Assembly: GCF_002874535.1 (NCBI RefSeq)
Contig: NZ_CP025025.1
Coordinates: forward strand, 4,273,353-4,337,352
Direction: 5' to 3'
From: Mesobacillus jeotgali
GTDB taxonomy: Bacteria > Bacillota > Bacilli > Bacillales > Cytobacillaceae
Length of the DNA stretch: 64,000 bases
Shown here piece by piece: positions 41,055 to 49,588 of this stretch. Below the pieces are notes generated by a model, which was not told the DNA's origin, did not search any database, and worked only from the letters and a program-made list of their open reading frames with translations. A program made the position numbers and the translations under genes. Positions within the stretch are counted from its first letter, which is position 1; the number at the start of each line of letters is the position of its first letter.

Positions 41055-41900
41055 CTACTCCTTTGGCTCAAGGAATTTCTCATTCCGCTCAATGACCCGG
41101 TTGTAGTAGTGATCAAACAGTTCAATCTCATGGCCATCCAGGTAGCCTGATACCAGCTCATCGCTGTTGGCGTTCAGGAATTTCAAAAACCTCAGCATCA
41201 CATCCTGAATCGTCATTTCGACACCAAATAGTTCGGAAAGCGAGGCCATGACTTCTGGCTGGACATCCGGATAGATGAATTTTGTCTGTTCACCTTTTTT
41301 AGAAGTGGCATAAAACTCACGGATCAATTCCGCTCTCTGACTTCCACTCCCAGTCACACAAAGATAGATTTGCACGGCGACCCCTTTTTTCAGGCGGCGC
41401 TGCGAGATTCCGGCAAATTTTTTCCCGTCAATGCTTAAATCATAGCTTCCCGGACAATAGGAAGCAGAAATCTCCCTTGCCTCTATATCTTTATTAAAAT
41501 CAGCAAACATTTCCTTAATCAATAGCCACATAGCATCATAGCCGCGGTTGATATCGATCCCTTTTTCCTTCTCAGGCAAGATGAGAGATAAATTCAGGAC
41601 CCCTTCATCGAGCACAACTGCAAGTCCCCCAGAGTTGCGGACAATATACTGATAGCCCTGCTCTTCGAGATAAGCCAGTCCTTCCTGGAGATGCGGGAGA
41701 CGTGTATCCTGGATACCGAGGACGACCGTGTCATGGTGAACCCATGCTCTTGCGGTAGCCGGGGACTGGCCTTTGCCGACCGATTCGCATAATGTATCAT
41801 CAGTGCCGAATGATTGAAGAGCATGAAAGTGTGCACCGAGCACCGACTGGTCGATCAATCTCCATTTATCCTGACGCAATAAATTGAGCGCCTCATCCAT
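41055..41900 (-). CDS. lipL: Octanoyl-[GcvH]:protein N-octanoyltransferase LipL
   Basis: 281-aa lipoate/biotin ligase-fold amidotransferase that moves octanoyl from GcvH to E2 subunits in lipoate synthesis. [16 protein letters not shown] (about 89) and [18 protein letters not shown] (about 148) include the catalytic Cys and Lys of the family. Matches B. subtilis ywfL, next to pta as here. Confidence 0.92.
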   Translation of the reverse strand: MDEALNLLRQDKWRLIDQSVLGAHFHALQSFGTDDTLCESVGKGQSPATARAWVHHDTVVLGIQDTRLPHLQEGLAYLEEQGYQYIVRNSGGLAVVLDEGVLNLSLILPEKEKGIDINRGYDAMWLLIKEMFADFNKDIEAREISASYCPGSYDLSIDGKKFAGISQRRLKKGVAVQIYLCVTGSGSQRAELIREFYATSKKGEQTKFIYPDVQPEVMASLSELFGVEMTIQDVMLRFLKFLNANSDELVSGYLDGHEIELFDHYYNRVIERNEKFLEPKE

Positions 41901-41986
41901 CGTGATTTCCTCTTTTCTTTCTGTAGCTTTATCGTTGATATTATAGCATATGGGGGAGAATCGGCTTAATTTGTATTCATAAAAAA

Positions 41987-42012
41987 AGCCGATCGAAAAA
42001 TCCGACCGGCTT
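41987..42012 (-). terminator. Terminator of pta
   Basis: Minus strand AAGCCGGTCG / CGATCGGCTT (one mismatch), followed by T5. Confidence 0.7.
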
Positions 42013-42024
42013 GAATGATGTATT

Positions 42025-43002
42025 TTACTTGCTAAGTGCCTGAGCTGCTGTAATCAACGCCAGCTTGTACACATCTTCCTCGCTGCAGCCGCGGGACAGG
42101 TCGTTTACCGGGCGGTTCAAGCCTTGTAAAATTGGGCCAACTGCTTCAAATCCGCCTAAGCGCTGAGCAATTTTATAGCCGATATTGCCTGCCTCAAGGC
42201 TAGGGAATACGAATACATTCGCATTGCCCATGATCACTGAATCCGGAGCTTTCTTTTCAGCAACAGATGGAACGAAGGCTGCGTCGAATTGGAACTCTCC
42301 GTCAACGATCAATAGTGGATCACGAAGTTTTGCTTCTTCGACTGCTTTTGATACTCTTTCCGTCTCAGGAGACACAGCTGAACCTTTTGTAGAAAAGCTT
42401 AGCATAGCCACGCGCGGCTCGACGTCGAACATTCTTGCTGTCTTTGCACTTTCCACCGCGATTTCGGCAAGGTCCTGGCTGTCTGGCGCGATGTTGATCG
42501 CACAGTCAGCGAAGACATACTTCTCATCTTCACGCACCATAATGAAGACTCCAGAAGTCTTGCGCACGCCTTCCTTCGTCTTGATGATCTGCAATGCAGG
42601 TCTTACCGTATCCGCAGTGGAGTGAGCTGCGCCGCTTACAAGCCCATCTGCTTTGTTTGAGTACACAAGCATTGTTCCGAAGTAATTTTCATCAAGCAAA
42701 ATTTTGCGCGCTTGCTCTTCAGTCGCTTTTCCTTTACGTCTTTCAACAAATGCAGCGACAAGCTCATCCATCATCGCGAAATTTACAGGGTCGTAGATTT
42801 CAACCGCTTCAAGCGATACATCCATATCGGCTGCTTTCGCCTGAATCTGTTCAATGTTACCCACTAAAATAGGTGTTAATACACCGTCTGCAGCCAGTCT
42901 GCCAGCCGCTGCTAAAATCCGTTCGTCGAGGCCTTCCGGAAACACGATCCGTAAATTTTGTCCGCTTAATTTGGCTTTTAAGCCTTCAAATAAATCACTC
43001 AT
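42025..43002 (-). CDS. pta: Phosphate acetyltransferase
   Basis: 325-aa single-domain Pta converting acetyl-CoA and phosphate to acetyl phosphate. Motifs: [13 protein letters not shown] (about 18), [20 protein letters not shown] (about 112), [14 protein letters not shown] and [19 protein letters not shown]. Overflow metabolism; a cre site lies just upstream of its promoter, as for the CcpA-activated B. subtilis gene. Confidence 0.96.
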   Translation of the reverse strand: MSDLFEGLKAKLSGQNLRIVFPEGLDERILAAAGRLAADGVLTPILVGNIEQIQAKAADMDVSLEAVEIYDPVNFAMMDELVAAFVERRKGKATEEQARKILLDENYFGTMLVYSNKADGLVSGAAHSTADTVRPALQIIKTKEGVRKTSGVFIMVREDEKYVFADCAINIAPDSQDLAEIAVESAKTARMFDVEPRVAMLSFSTKGSAVSPETERVSKAVEEAKLRDPLLIVDGEFQFDAAFVPSVAEKKAPDSVIMGNANVFVFPSLEAGNIGYKIAQRLGGFEAVGPILQGLNRPVNDLSRGCSEEDVYKLALITAAQALSK

Positions 43003-43030
43003 GCTGACTCCTCCTTTTATCTATACCTCT

Positions 43031-43075
43031 AGCATACTTTACCAACCTTAAAATTCAAGAATGTTATCGTTTACA
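43031..43075 (-). promoter_or_regulatory. pta: pta promoter with upstream cre site
   Basis: Minus strand -35 TTGAAT (43053-43058), 16 bp, -10 TATGCT (43031-43036). Immediately upstream, 43062-43075 is TGTTATCGTTTACA, matching TGWAANCGNTNWCA at all but one position. A cre upstream of the -35 is the activating arrangement. Confidence 0.6.
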
Positions 43076-43256
43076 ACCTTGAAGTCTTTTTATTGTAAAT
43101 TTTCAAGCATGTTATCCTGCCCCTTTTACTATTTGCAATCTTTAACAAAATATCCTTTTTCCCCACAGTATAAACAATCAGGGTTTTATAAGCATGATGA
43201 ATGGAGAAACTATGATATGATATTGGTATATTGATGATTTTTAGGAGTGATATAAA

Positions 43257-44000
43257 ATGACTGAAGCAGCACAAACTTTAGATGGCTGGTATGCCCTTCA
43301 TGATTTCCGCACTGTAGATTGGACAACCTGGAAGATGCTACCGGCAGAAGAGCGCCAGGAGATCATCCAGGAATTCCTTGGTCTTGTTGAAAAATGGAAC
43401 AAGACACAGGCAGAAAAGCAAGGAAGCCATGCACTATATACAATCGTTGGCCAAAAAGCTGATTTCATGATGATGATCCTGCGCCCAACAATGGAAGAAC
43501 TGAATGAAATCGAGACAGAATTCAATAAGTCAAAGCTTGCTGAATACACAATCCCTGCTCATTCTTATGTCTCTGTTGTCGAGCTGAGCAACTACCTGCC
43601 AGCTGGTGAAGATCCATACCAGAATCCACAAATCCTTGCACGCCTTTATCCTGAGCTTCCAAAGGCTAAGTACGTTTGCTTCTATCCAATGGACAAGCGC
43701 CGCCAGGGTGAAGACAACTGGTACATGCTTCCGATGGAAGACCGCCGCAACATGATGCGCAGCCATGGAATGATCGGCCGCCAATATGCTGGCAAGGTCA
43801 AGCAAATCATCACAGGCTCTGTAGGCTTCGACGACTACGAGTGGGGCGTAACCCTGTTCGCAGACGATGTCCTTCAATTCAAGAAGCTAGTATATGAAAT
43901 GCGCTTTGACGAAGTCAGCGCCCGCTATGGCGAATTCGGTTCATTCTTCGTAGGAAACCTGCTTGAAGAAGACCGCGTATCCTCATTCTTGAACGTATAA
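43257..44000 (+). CDS. hemQ: Coproheme decarboxylase HemQ
   Basis: 247 aa, chlorite-dismutase fold. Final step of the coproporphyrin-dependent haem pathway of Gram-positives. Catalytic Tyr in [11 protein letters not shown] (about 146) and proximal His in [10 protein letters not shown] (about 171); WYALHDFR near the N-terminus. Divergent from pta as in B. subtilis (ywfI). Confidence 0.95.
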   Translation: MTEAAQTLDGWYALHDFRTVDWTTWKMLPAEERQEIIQEFLGLVEKWNKTQAEKQGSHALYTIVGQKADFMMMILRPTMEELNEIETEFNKSKLAEYTIPAHSYVSVVELSNYLPAGEDPYQNPQILARLYPELPKAKYVCFYPMDKRRQGEDNWYMLPMEDRRNMMRSHGMIGRQYAGKVKQIITGSVGFDDYEWGVTLFADDVLQFKKLVYEMRFDEVSARYGEFGSFFVGNLLEEDRVSSFLNV

Positions 44001-44007
44001 TAATTGA

Positions 44008-44034
44008 AATCCCCAGGCATTTGCCTGGGGATTT
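44008..44034 (+). terminator. Terminator of hemQ
   Basis: AAATCCCCAGGCA / TGCCTGGGGATTT stem-loop followed by T7. Confidence 0.85.
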
Positions 44035-44092
44035 TTTTGTTTTATGGCAATGAAATTACCTATTGAAAAGAGTTATGTATTAAAATGTTCGA

Positions 44093-44121
44093 GTCATAAA
44101 ATCAAGCTTTTCTCATATGTA
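44093..44121 (+). promoter_or_regulatory. gerQ: Candidate SigE promoter of gerQ
   Basis: GTCATAAA, 13 bp, CATATGTA resembles SigE -35 (KMATATT) and -10 (CATACANT). gerQ is a SigE gene in B. subtilis; the match here is moderate. Confidence 0.4.
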
Positions 44122-44238
44122 TTGAATAGTGAGGATTCATTTTACTTGTACTCCCAACCTGTAAAGCTCAATTTCACCATTTACATAAATAAAGGTGAAT
44201 TTGAAGGAAAGGAAAAATACTATTAAGGAGGCTATACA

Positions 44239-44766
44239 ATGACTCAATACAATAATCCCTATTATAACTACAGAACATATCCACAAATGTACCAGCCGTA
44301 TAGCGGCAAAGAAGATCAGGCAAGTGTTCAAGGCCAGATGACGCAGATGGGACAGATGGGGCAAGCGGGATACCCACAAGCAACTCCCTTCCCTGCTCAG
44401 TCTGGTGGTGCTTTTCCTGGTGTTTCCATGCCTGGCGGTGCTATGCCAGGGGCAGTCGCTGGTGCCCAAGTCCCGGGAATGCTCCCAATTGAAGCATCCT
44501 ATATTGAAAATATCCTTCGCCTGAATAAAGGCAAGCTCGCTACCGTCTATGCGACTTTTGAAAACAACACTGAATGGAATGCTAAAATTTTTCAGGGAAT
44601 CATCGAAGCCGCTGGAAGAGATCACCTGATACTCAGTGATCCGCAAACAGGAAAGCGAATTTTAATGCCTATGATTTATCTTGATTACGTCACATTCGAT
44701 GAAGAAATTGAATACGATTATCCATTCGGCGGCGGAGCTGGATTGACTGCTTATCCACCAAGGTAA
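44239..44766 (+). CDS. gerQ: Spore coat protein GerQ
   Basis: 175 aa. N-terminal Tyr/Gln/Met/Pro-rich low-complexity part (1-85) then a conserved domain (PIEASYIENILRLNKGK onward, DPQTGKRILMPMIYLDYVTF). GerQ is cross-linked in the coat by transglutaminase Tgl and holds the lytic enzyme CwlJ for germination. Gln/Lys content suits cross-linking. Strong Shine-Dalgarno AAGGAGG. Confidence 0.92.
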   Translation: MTQYNNPYYNYRTYPQMYQPYSGKEDQASVQGQMTQMGQMGQAGYPQATPFPAQSGGAFPGVSMPGGAMPGAVAGAQVPGMLPIEASYIENILRLNKGKLATVYATFENNTEWNAKIFQGIIEAAGRDHLILSDPQTGKRILMPMIYLDYVTFDEEIEYDYPFGGGAGLTAYPPR

Positions 44767-44773
44767 TGAAGCT

Positions 44774-44806
44774 AAAAGGAGCACGCCAAAACGGCGTGCT
44801 CCTTTT
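44774..44806. terminator. Bidirectional terminator between gerQ and ywdK
   Basis: GGAGCACGCC / GGCGTGCTCC stem with flanking A4 and T4. Confidence 0.85.
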
Positions 44807-44846
44807 CATCTTTGTTGCTTGCAATACAATTTCGAACCTGCGCCTA

Positions 44847-45218
44847 TTACAAGTACTTCACAGCAGCAATCATCAACAATACCCAGGCTGCAAGGAAGGC
44901 AACTCCGCCAAGTGGGGTGATTGCTCCAAGAATGCTGATTTTTGTCACACTCAAAACATACAGGCTGCCGGAAAATAACACGATCCCAATCAACATCAGC
45001 CAGCCTGACCAGGATAGAAGAGCACTTGCGGGAAGCTTTCCTAAAAGAACTCCAATGATCAAAATTCCGGTTGCATGGAACATCTGATATGTAACGCCTG
45101 TTTTCCAGGTTTCTAAATATTTCGGCTCAACCTTGCCTTCAAGCCCATGGGCACCAAATGCTCCAAGCCCAACTGCCAGAAAAGCATTGATGGCTCCAAT
45201 CAATATAAATAACTTCAT
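44847..45218 (-). CDS. ywdK: DUF423 membrane protein (YwdK)
   Basis: 123 aa, four membrane helices, with VGLGAFGAHGLEG (about 15) and TYQMFHATGILIIG typical of DUF423. Start ATG at 45218 is 6 nt after GAGGTG; an upstream GTG in frame is less likely. Follows ywdI by 18 nt. Function unknown. Confidence 0.88.
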   Translation of the reverse strand: MKLFILIGAINAFLAVGLGAFGAHGLEGKVEPKYLETWKTGVTYQMFHATGILIIGVLLGKLPASALLSWSGWLMLIGIVLFSGSLYVLSVTKISILGAITPLGGVAFLAAWVLLMIAAVKYL

Positions 45219-45236
45219 CACTTTCACCTCTTAAAA

Positions 45237-45539
45237 TTAGAAATCGAAGAGCGAGTCTCCGTTTGCGTTATCTTCCATCTCCAGCTTCTTAGGCTGCGGA
45301 ATCATTGGTGACGGTTGATTAACCGGCATCTGCTGCTGAGGAAGGCTTGACTGTGATGAAACAAATTGCTGTGCTGTCTGTGTAAAAGGAGCTACGCCAG
45401 GCGTTTCATCAAGGACGAGCTCGCAAAGCGTTTTAATCGAGTGGATCTTTTCCCGCTTTACTGCCTCCGACTCTGCAGATTTCGCCCACTTTATTTCTTC
45501 TTCCATTTTCAATAATAATTTTTGCAGTGAAATATTCAT
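45237..45539 (-). CDS. ywdI: YwdI family protein (DUF5327)
   Basis: 100 aa: an N-terminal helical part (LQKLLLKMEEEIKWAKSAES) and a Gln/Ser/Pro-rich linker, ending in an acidic SLFDF. Start ATG at 45539 follows GGAGGTGAGTCG; 27 upstream codons are rejected. Corresponds to B. subtilis ywdI by position and sequence. Function unknown. Confidence 0.8.
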   Translation of the reverse strand: MNISLQKLLLKMEEEIKWAKSAESEAVKREKIHSIKTLCELVLDETPGVAPFTQTAQQFVSSQSSLPQQQMPVNQPSPMIPQPKKLEMEDNANGDSLFDF

Positions 45540-45697
45540 CGACTCACCTCCATAGGGTGTTAATATGTATATCCTACGAATCATGTGATGGTTGTACCGT
45601 TCCATTCTACAACAATTCACATGTTTTTTCGACTTTAGGATTTATGCCAGGCGCAAGCATTGTTGTTTTGAAACCATCATTGTGAAAAAATCATGTA

Positions 45698-45713
45698 AGT
45701 TCCACGTGGAACA
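45698..45713. promoter_or_regulatory. parS-like site
   Basis: AGTTCCACGTGGAACA contains the perfect palindrome GTTCCACGTGGAAC. It differs at one position from TGTTCCACGTGGAACA, a known parS form, and at three from the common Bacillus form TGTTTCACGTGAAACA. Spo0J/ParB binds such sites; this region lies near the origin in B. subtilis. Confidence 0.6.
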
Positions 45714-45733
45714 TGTCGTTTTTTGCATATAAA

Positions 45734-45756
45734 AGAGCCCTAGTTCTCGGGGCTCT
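45734..45756 (-). terminator. Terminator downstream of ung
   Basis: Minus strand AGAGCCC / GGGCTCT, then TTTATAT. Confidence 0.65.
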
Positions 45757-45798
45757 GACTGTAGACAAACTTCTTTTTTAGTATGGAGGATACACGGG

Positions 45799-45934
45799 CT
45801 GTTGATTTGCGTTCCAAGCGCTTCGCTTTCCGCGGGGCTGGCGGTGAGCCTCCTCGTCGCCGTTGGCGTCTGCGGGGTCTCACCTGTCCAGCTGATCCCG
45901 CAGGAGTCTACGCGCCTTCCACTCCAATCAACAG
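45799..45934. repeat. MITE-like dispersed element, family R2, copy 2
   Basis: 136 bp with the same CTGTTGATT / AATCAACAG ends as copy 1 and a closely similar body (GCGGTGAGCCTCCTCGTCGC). Lies between ung and its terminator hairpin. The 460-nt gap 45540-45999 contains this, the hairpin and the parS-like site, no gene. Confidence 0.85.
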
Positions 45935-45999
45935 GACTTGCAAAATTTGTATGAGGGTTACAATTGCCCGTTTATATTTGACTTATAAAGAGGGAGTCC

Positions 46000-46680
46000 C
46001 TAACCTTCCAGTTTTTCGATTTGCCAGTCAATCTCCTGTTCTCCCTGTTCCCTCAGCAGTTCATTTACTTTAGAAAATGGCTTGCTGCCGAAGAAGCCTC
46101 TTCTTGCCGAGAGCGGGCTTGGATGGACAGACATGATGATTTTATGTTTGTCCTCGTCGATCAATTTTAGTTTACTTTGGGCCGGCTTGCCCCAGAGGAT
46201 GAATATCACCGGCTTCTCGCGCTCGTTCAACAGGGTAATCACTTTATCGGTAAAATGTTCCCACCCTTTTCCTTTGTGTGAATTGGCTTCCCCTTCTCTT
46301 ACTGTTAGGACAGTATTTAAAAGAAGCACACCCTGCTCAGCCCATTTTTTTAAATAACCGTTATCTGGAACTTCATAGCCAAGGTCAGCATTCAGCTCCT
46401 TAAAGATGTTCCGAAGCGAAGGCGGAATCTTAACACCAGGTTTTACTGAAAAGCTCAAACCATGAGCCTGTCCCTGGCCATGGTAAGGATCCTGTCCGAG
46501 AATCACGACCTTGACATCCTCATAATCGGTGAACCTCAAAGCATTAAAGATATCATCTTTTTCCGGAAAGATTGTCCTGGTGCGATATTCTTCTATTAAA
46601 AATACCCTCAAATCCAGATAGTATGCTTTTTCAAATTCCTCTGCCAACAGAGACTCCCAGTCATTATTCAATAGTGCCAT
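46000..46680 (-). CDS. ung: Uracil-DNA glycosylase
   Basis: 226-aa family 1 UDG excising uracil from DNA. Water-activating loop [18 protein letters not shown] (catalytic Asp about 65), uracil-binding [10 protein letters not shown] and minor-groove loop [14 protein letters not shown]. Normal length. Confidence 0.97.
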   Translation of the reverse strand: MALLNNDWESLLAEEFEKAYYLDLRVFLIEEYRTRTIFPEKDDIFNALRFTDYEDVKVVILGQDPYHGQGQAHGLSFSVKPGVKIPPSLRNIFKELNADLGYEVPDNGYLKKWAEQGVLLLNTVLTVREGEANSHKGKGWEHFTDKVITLLNEREKPVIFILWGKPAQSKLKLIDEDKHKIIMSVHPSPLSARRGFFGSKPFSKVNELLREQGEQEIDWQIEKLEG

Positions 46681-46741
46681 CGTGACCAGCTCCCTTCATT
46701 TCTATCAAAATACCCTTTCTTTTGTGAACAATTCCCAGTAG

Positions 46742-46766
46742 GTTTAATAAAGCTTAAACCGGTTAT
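46742..46766 (+). promoter_or_regulatory. SigB-type promoter
   Basis: GTTTAA (46742-46747), 13 bp, GGTTAT (46761-46766); consensus GTTTAA-N12/15-GGGTAT, with one mismatch. About 70 nt before the stress gene's start. Confidence 0.7.
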
Positions 46767-46843
46767 ATAAATAGTGTAGACGGTGAAGGCTAAAAAAGCT
46801 TCCCAAAACTAGTATAGGAAAAAACTTTAAGGAGGAAGATACT

Positions 46844-47170
46844 ATGATGAAAGTAGAAGTAGTAGAAAACGGTGTACAAGCTACAGAAAAAATCAACTCT
46901 CTTGAAGCTTCAGGCTTCGGCAAAGAAAACATTTATATTTTTGCGCATGATGAAGACCGCAGTGAGCACTTGACTGATGCTACTGAAACAGGCGGCATGG
47001 GCTTCAAGGAGCAAGGGTTCTTTGATTCCATCGGAAATATGTTCAAATCCCGCGGTGATGAGCTTCGCAATAAGTTTGAATCCCTCGGTCTTTCAAAACA
47101 AGAGGCTGAGAAGTATGAAATGGAACTGGATAAAGGCCGTCTTGTGCTAGTTGCCTCTGACGAGAAATAA
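46844..47170 (+). CDS. General stress protein 17M-like (YflT domain)
   Basis: 108 aa. The YflT-type domain shows KVEVVENGVQATEKINSL then FGKENIYIFAHD and ends in GRLVLVAS. Such proteins are SigB-dependent, abundant under heat and salt stress in Bacillus; molecular function unknown. The SigB-type promoter upstream supports this. Confidence 0.85.
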   Translation: MMKVEVVENGVQATEKINSLEASGFGKENIYIFAHDEDRSEHLTDATETGGMGFKEQGFFDSIGNMFKSRGDELRNKFESLGLSKQEAEKYEMELDKGRLVLVASDEK

Positions 47171-47220
47171 TCCACTATGAATGCACAGTCATAACCGATC
47201 CATAGAGATCGTTTATATAG

Positions 47221-47249
47221 AAACCCCCTGCTGATTTGGCAGGGGGTTT
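47221..47249. terminator. Bidirectional terminator ending the molybdopterin operon and the stress gene
   Basis: AAACCCCCTGC / GCAGGGGGTTT perfect stem. Located 16 nt past moeB and 50 nt past the stress gene. Confidence 0.85.
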
Positions 47250-47265
47250 GCGCGTGTAAAAATCA

Positions 47266-48285
47266 TTATCCGAAAAACCTCTGATAAATGCTTCGAGCCT
47301 GGGCCAAATCCTTTGTTCCATGAATAAGTGCGCGTCCATCCTGGAAAATGACCATTCTGTTGTCATCCATGTCCACTGATACTAGATATGGATTCCCTTT
47401 AACCTGATAGCCTAAATCCCTCATTTTTTCAGCTGTTTCCTGCAGGTTAAGCTGCTGCTGTTTTGGCGGCCTGATTTGAACGGTATCACGTCCGCATAGA
47501 ACTGTCGTCTTGGTCATGTTTTCAACGTCTAAATAAGGGTATTCAGGATGTTCACCACAGCTCAGGCACCCTGGATCCTTTGCCTTGGACATTTTCATGC
47601 TGCTGTACTGGTTTCGCCATAAATCAAAGCTGACGAATGAAGTCCGCACCGCATCCCAGTCTTCCACGAGGACTTTCAGTGCTTCCGCTCCCTGATGGGC
47701 AATGACCATCTGTACAGCAGGACCGATAATGCCTCCTGTATCACAAGTCATCCCTTGAAGCGGAACAGTTTTTAGCAGACAGTTCAGACATGGCGTTTGA
47801 CCAGGAATGATGGAAAAACTCATCCCAAAGCTGCCAACGCAGGCACCATAGATCCATGGAATCTTGTTTTTTTGTGAAATATCGTTAATAGCCATCCGCG
47901 TTTCAAAATTATCCGTTGCATCGATGATGAGGTCGACTCCATCGACTAGCTGTGCCAATTTTTCAGGAGTAGCGTCGGCAATATGGGCACTGATTTCAAC
48001 ATCAGAGTTGATCGCTCGGAGTCTTTTTTCTGCCGCAGCGGCCTTTGGAAGCTTCTCAGCTACATCTTCCTCTGTATATAATTGCTGTCGCTGCAAATTG
48101 CTCGCTTCAACATAATCACGGTCCACAATCGTCAGTCGGCCAACACCTGCCCTGACCAACAGCTCAGCATTGCCTGAACCGAGTGCCCCGGCACCAATCA
48201 TCAGCACATGCTTGCTGCGGATTTTCTCCTGCCCGGCCTTGCCAATTGGAGGAAACAGCGTTTGACGTGAATATCTTTCTGACAT
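47266..48285 (-). CDS. moeB: Molybdopterin-synthase adenylyltransferase MoeB (ThiF family)
   Basis: 339 aa. E1-like activator of the MoaD C-terminus. ATP-binding GAGALGSGNAELLVRAG (about 32), catalytic Cys region GMTCDTGG, zinc pair CLNC and CLSC. The last about 85 residues are a small domain seen in Bacillus MoeB/ThiF proteins, not a rhodanese. Last gene of the operon, after moaD (84-nt gap). It could also serve ThiS, since ThiF and MoeB overlap. Confidence 0.9.
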   Translation of the reverse strand: MSERYSRQTLFPPIGKAGQEKIRSKHVLMIGAGALGSGNAELLVRAGVGRLTIVDRDYVEASNLQRQQLYTEEDVAEKLPKAAAAEKRLRAINSDVEISAHIADATPEKLAQLVDGVDLIIDATDNFETRMAINDISQKNKIPWIYGACVGSFGMSFSIIPGQTPCLNCLLKTVPLQGMTCDTGGIIGPAVQMVIAHQGAEALKVLVEDWDAVRTSFVSFDLWRNQYSSMKMSKAKDPGCLSCGEHPEYPYLDVENMTKTTVLCGRDTVQIRPPKQQQLNLQETAEKMRDLGYQVKGNPYLVSVDMDDNRMVIFQDGRALIHGTKDLAQARSIYQRFFG

Positions 48286-48369
48286 AGTTAGCCCTCCTTG
48301 TAAAACAAACGCCCAGATCGCATCGACCTTAAAGTCAACGGATCGGGGCGCTGTAATATCTATAACTGA

Positions 48370-48603
48370 TCAACCGCCAGATACAGGCGGAATGAAGGCG
48401 ATTGTATCTCCTTCTTTAATGACTTCATCATTTGATGAAAATTCTTCGTTGATTGCTGTCATTGAAGTATCGAGCTTTTGGACGCCGTACTTTTCAGCAA
48501 CGATTTCTTTTAGCTCGGCAACCGTTTTACCAGCTGCTTCGATTTCAACTGATTCATGGCCTGCTTCATCTCGTAGATGTGCAAAGAATAATATTTTATT
48601 CAT
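48370..48603 (-). CDS. moaD: Molybdopterin synthase small subunit MoaD
   Basis: 77-aa ubiquitin-fold sulfur carrier ending in Gly-Gly (IPPVSGG), which is adenylated by MoeB and thiocarboxylated. Overlaps moaE by 8 nt. Confidence 0.94.
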   Translation of the reverse strand: MNKILFFAHLRDEAGHESVEIEAAGKTVAELKEIVAEKYGVQKLDTSMTAINEEFSSNDEVIKEGDTIAFIPPVSGG

Positions 48604-49060
48604 TGAGATCCTTCTCCTCCGGTTTCCCTGTCGGATATGAGACAGTTTCTAATTGATTGCCGATCCATTCCTCGCCATCTTCCCAATGCTCTTTTTTCCA
48701 GATTGGGACGATTTCTTTAATGCGCTCGATTGCATAACGATTTGCTTCATATGCATCGTTGCGGTGTGGCGTGGATACAGCGATCACCACGGCGATATCC
48801 GTGATGTCAAGTTTGCCGACGCGGTGCGTAATCGCAACCTCAGCACCATTCCAGCGCTCCTGGATTTCCGTGCCGATTTGCTCCAGCTTTTTCACTGCCA
48901 TCGGTTCGTATGCTTCATATATAAGGTAAAGGGTTTTTTTGCCCTTTGTCAATTCACGGACAGTGCCAATGAAAGTAGTAATTGCTCCCGCTTCACGCTG
49001 GACCACTTTATCAATGACGGATTGAACGTTGATTGGATCTTTCGCTATTTCATAATTCAT
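48596..49060 (-). CDS. moaE: Molybdopterin synthase catalytic subunit MoaE
   Basis: 154 aa. Motifs GAITTFIGTVRELTKGK (about 25), LIYEAYEPMA, HRVGKLDITDIAV and PIWKKEHWEDG (active-site Lys pair). Start ATG at 49060 follows GAGGTG; the longer open frame reaching 49114 is rejected. Confidence 0.94.
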   Translation of the reverse strand: MNYEIAKDPINVQSVIDKVVQREAGAITTFIGTVRELTKGKKTLYLIYEAYEPMAVKKLEQIGTEIQERWNGAEVAITHRVGKLDITDIAVVIAVSTPHRNDAYEANRYAIERIKEIVPIWKKEHWEDGEEWIGNQLETVSYPTGKPEEKDLNE

Positions 49061-49099
49061 CAAAATCACCTCAATAAACTGATCCGGATCAGGATTTAA

Positions 49100-49545
49100 T
49101 TTTTTTATGGACACTTTTCTCAGGTTCTGTCCCGGTTTTGTCCGTTAAAGCCCTTCTATCGGTCACTTTCTCCGGATTCTGCCACCGGTTTGTCCGTTAG
49201 AACCCTTCTATCGGTCACTTTTCTCGGTTTCTGCCACCGGTTTGTCCATTAGAGCCCTTGTATCGGACACTTTTCTCAGTTTCTGCCTCCGGTTTGTCCG
49301 TTAGAGCCCTTCTATCGGACACTTCCATCGGTTTCTCTCACCGGTTTGTCCGTTAGAGCCCTTCTATCGGTCACTTTTCTCGGTTTCTGCCTCCGGTTTG
49401 TCCGTTAGAGCTCTTCTATCGGTCACTTTTCTCGAATTCTGCCACCGGTTTGTCCGTTAGAACCCTTCTATCGGTCACTTTCACCGGGTTCTGACTCCGA
49501 TTTGTCCGTTAGAGCCTTTCTATCGGTCACTTCAACCACTCTTTA
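49100..49545. repeat. 52-bp tandem array C (8 units)
   Basis: GTCCGTTA (or GTCCATTA) anchors at 49140, 49192, 49244, 49296, 49348, 49400, 49452 and 49504, each exactly 52 bp apart. Units carry TGTCCG and CGGACA/CGGTCA 15 nt apart, an inverted repeat, and CACCGGTTT. Fills most of the 528-nt gap between the MoeA fusion and moaE, inside the molybdenum operon. Confidence 0.92.
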
Positions 49546-49588
49546 ACTGGTTTTCTTTCTTAAAGGTCTCTCCAAAGTCATCAATATC

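Noticed and set aside
44044-44226. 60-codon open frame between hemQ and gerQ
   Set aside because: No Shine-Dalgarno, sits directly after the hemQ terminator and overlaps the probable gerQ promoter.
45783-46073. 96-codon open frame upstream of ung
   Set aside because: It consists mostly of the R2 repeat and then runs antisense into ung.
49100-49545. CRISPR array
   Set aside because: The whole 52-bp unit is similar from copy to copy; there are no unique spacers between constant repeats and no cas genes. The same applies to the arrays at 16362 and 37090.
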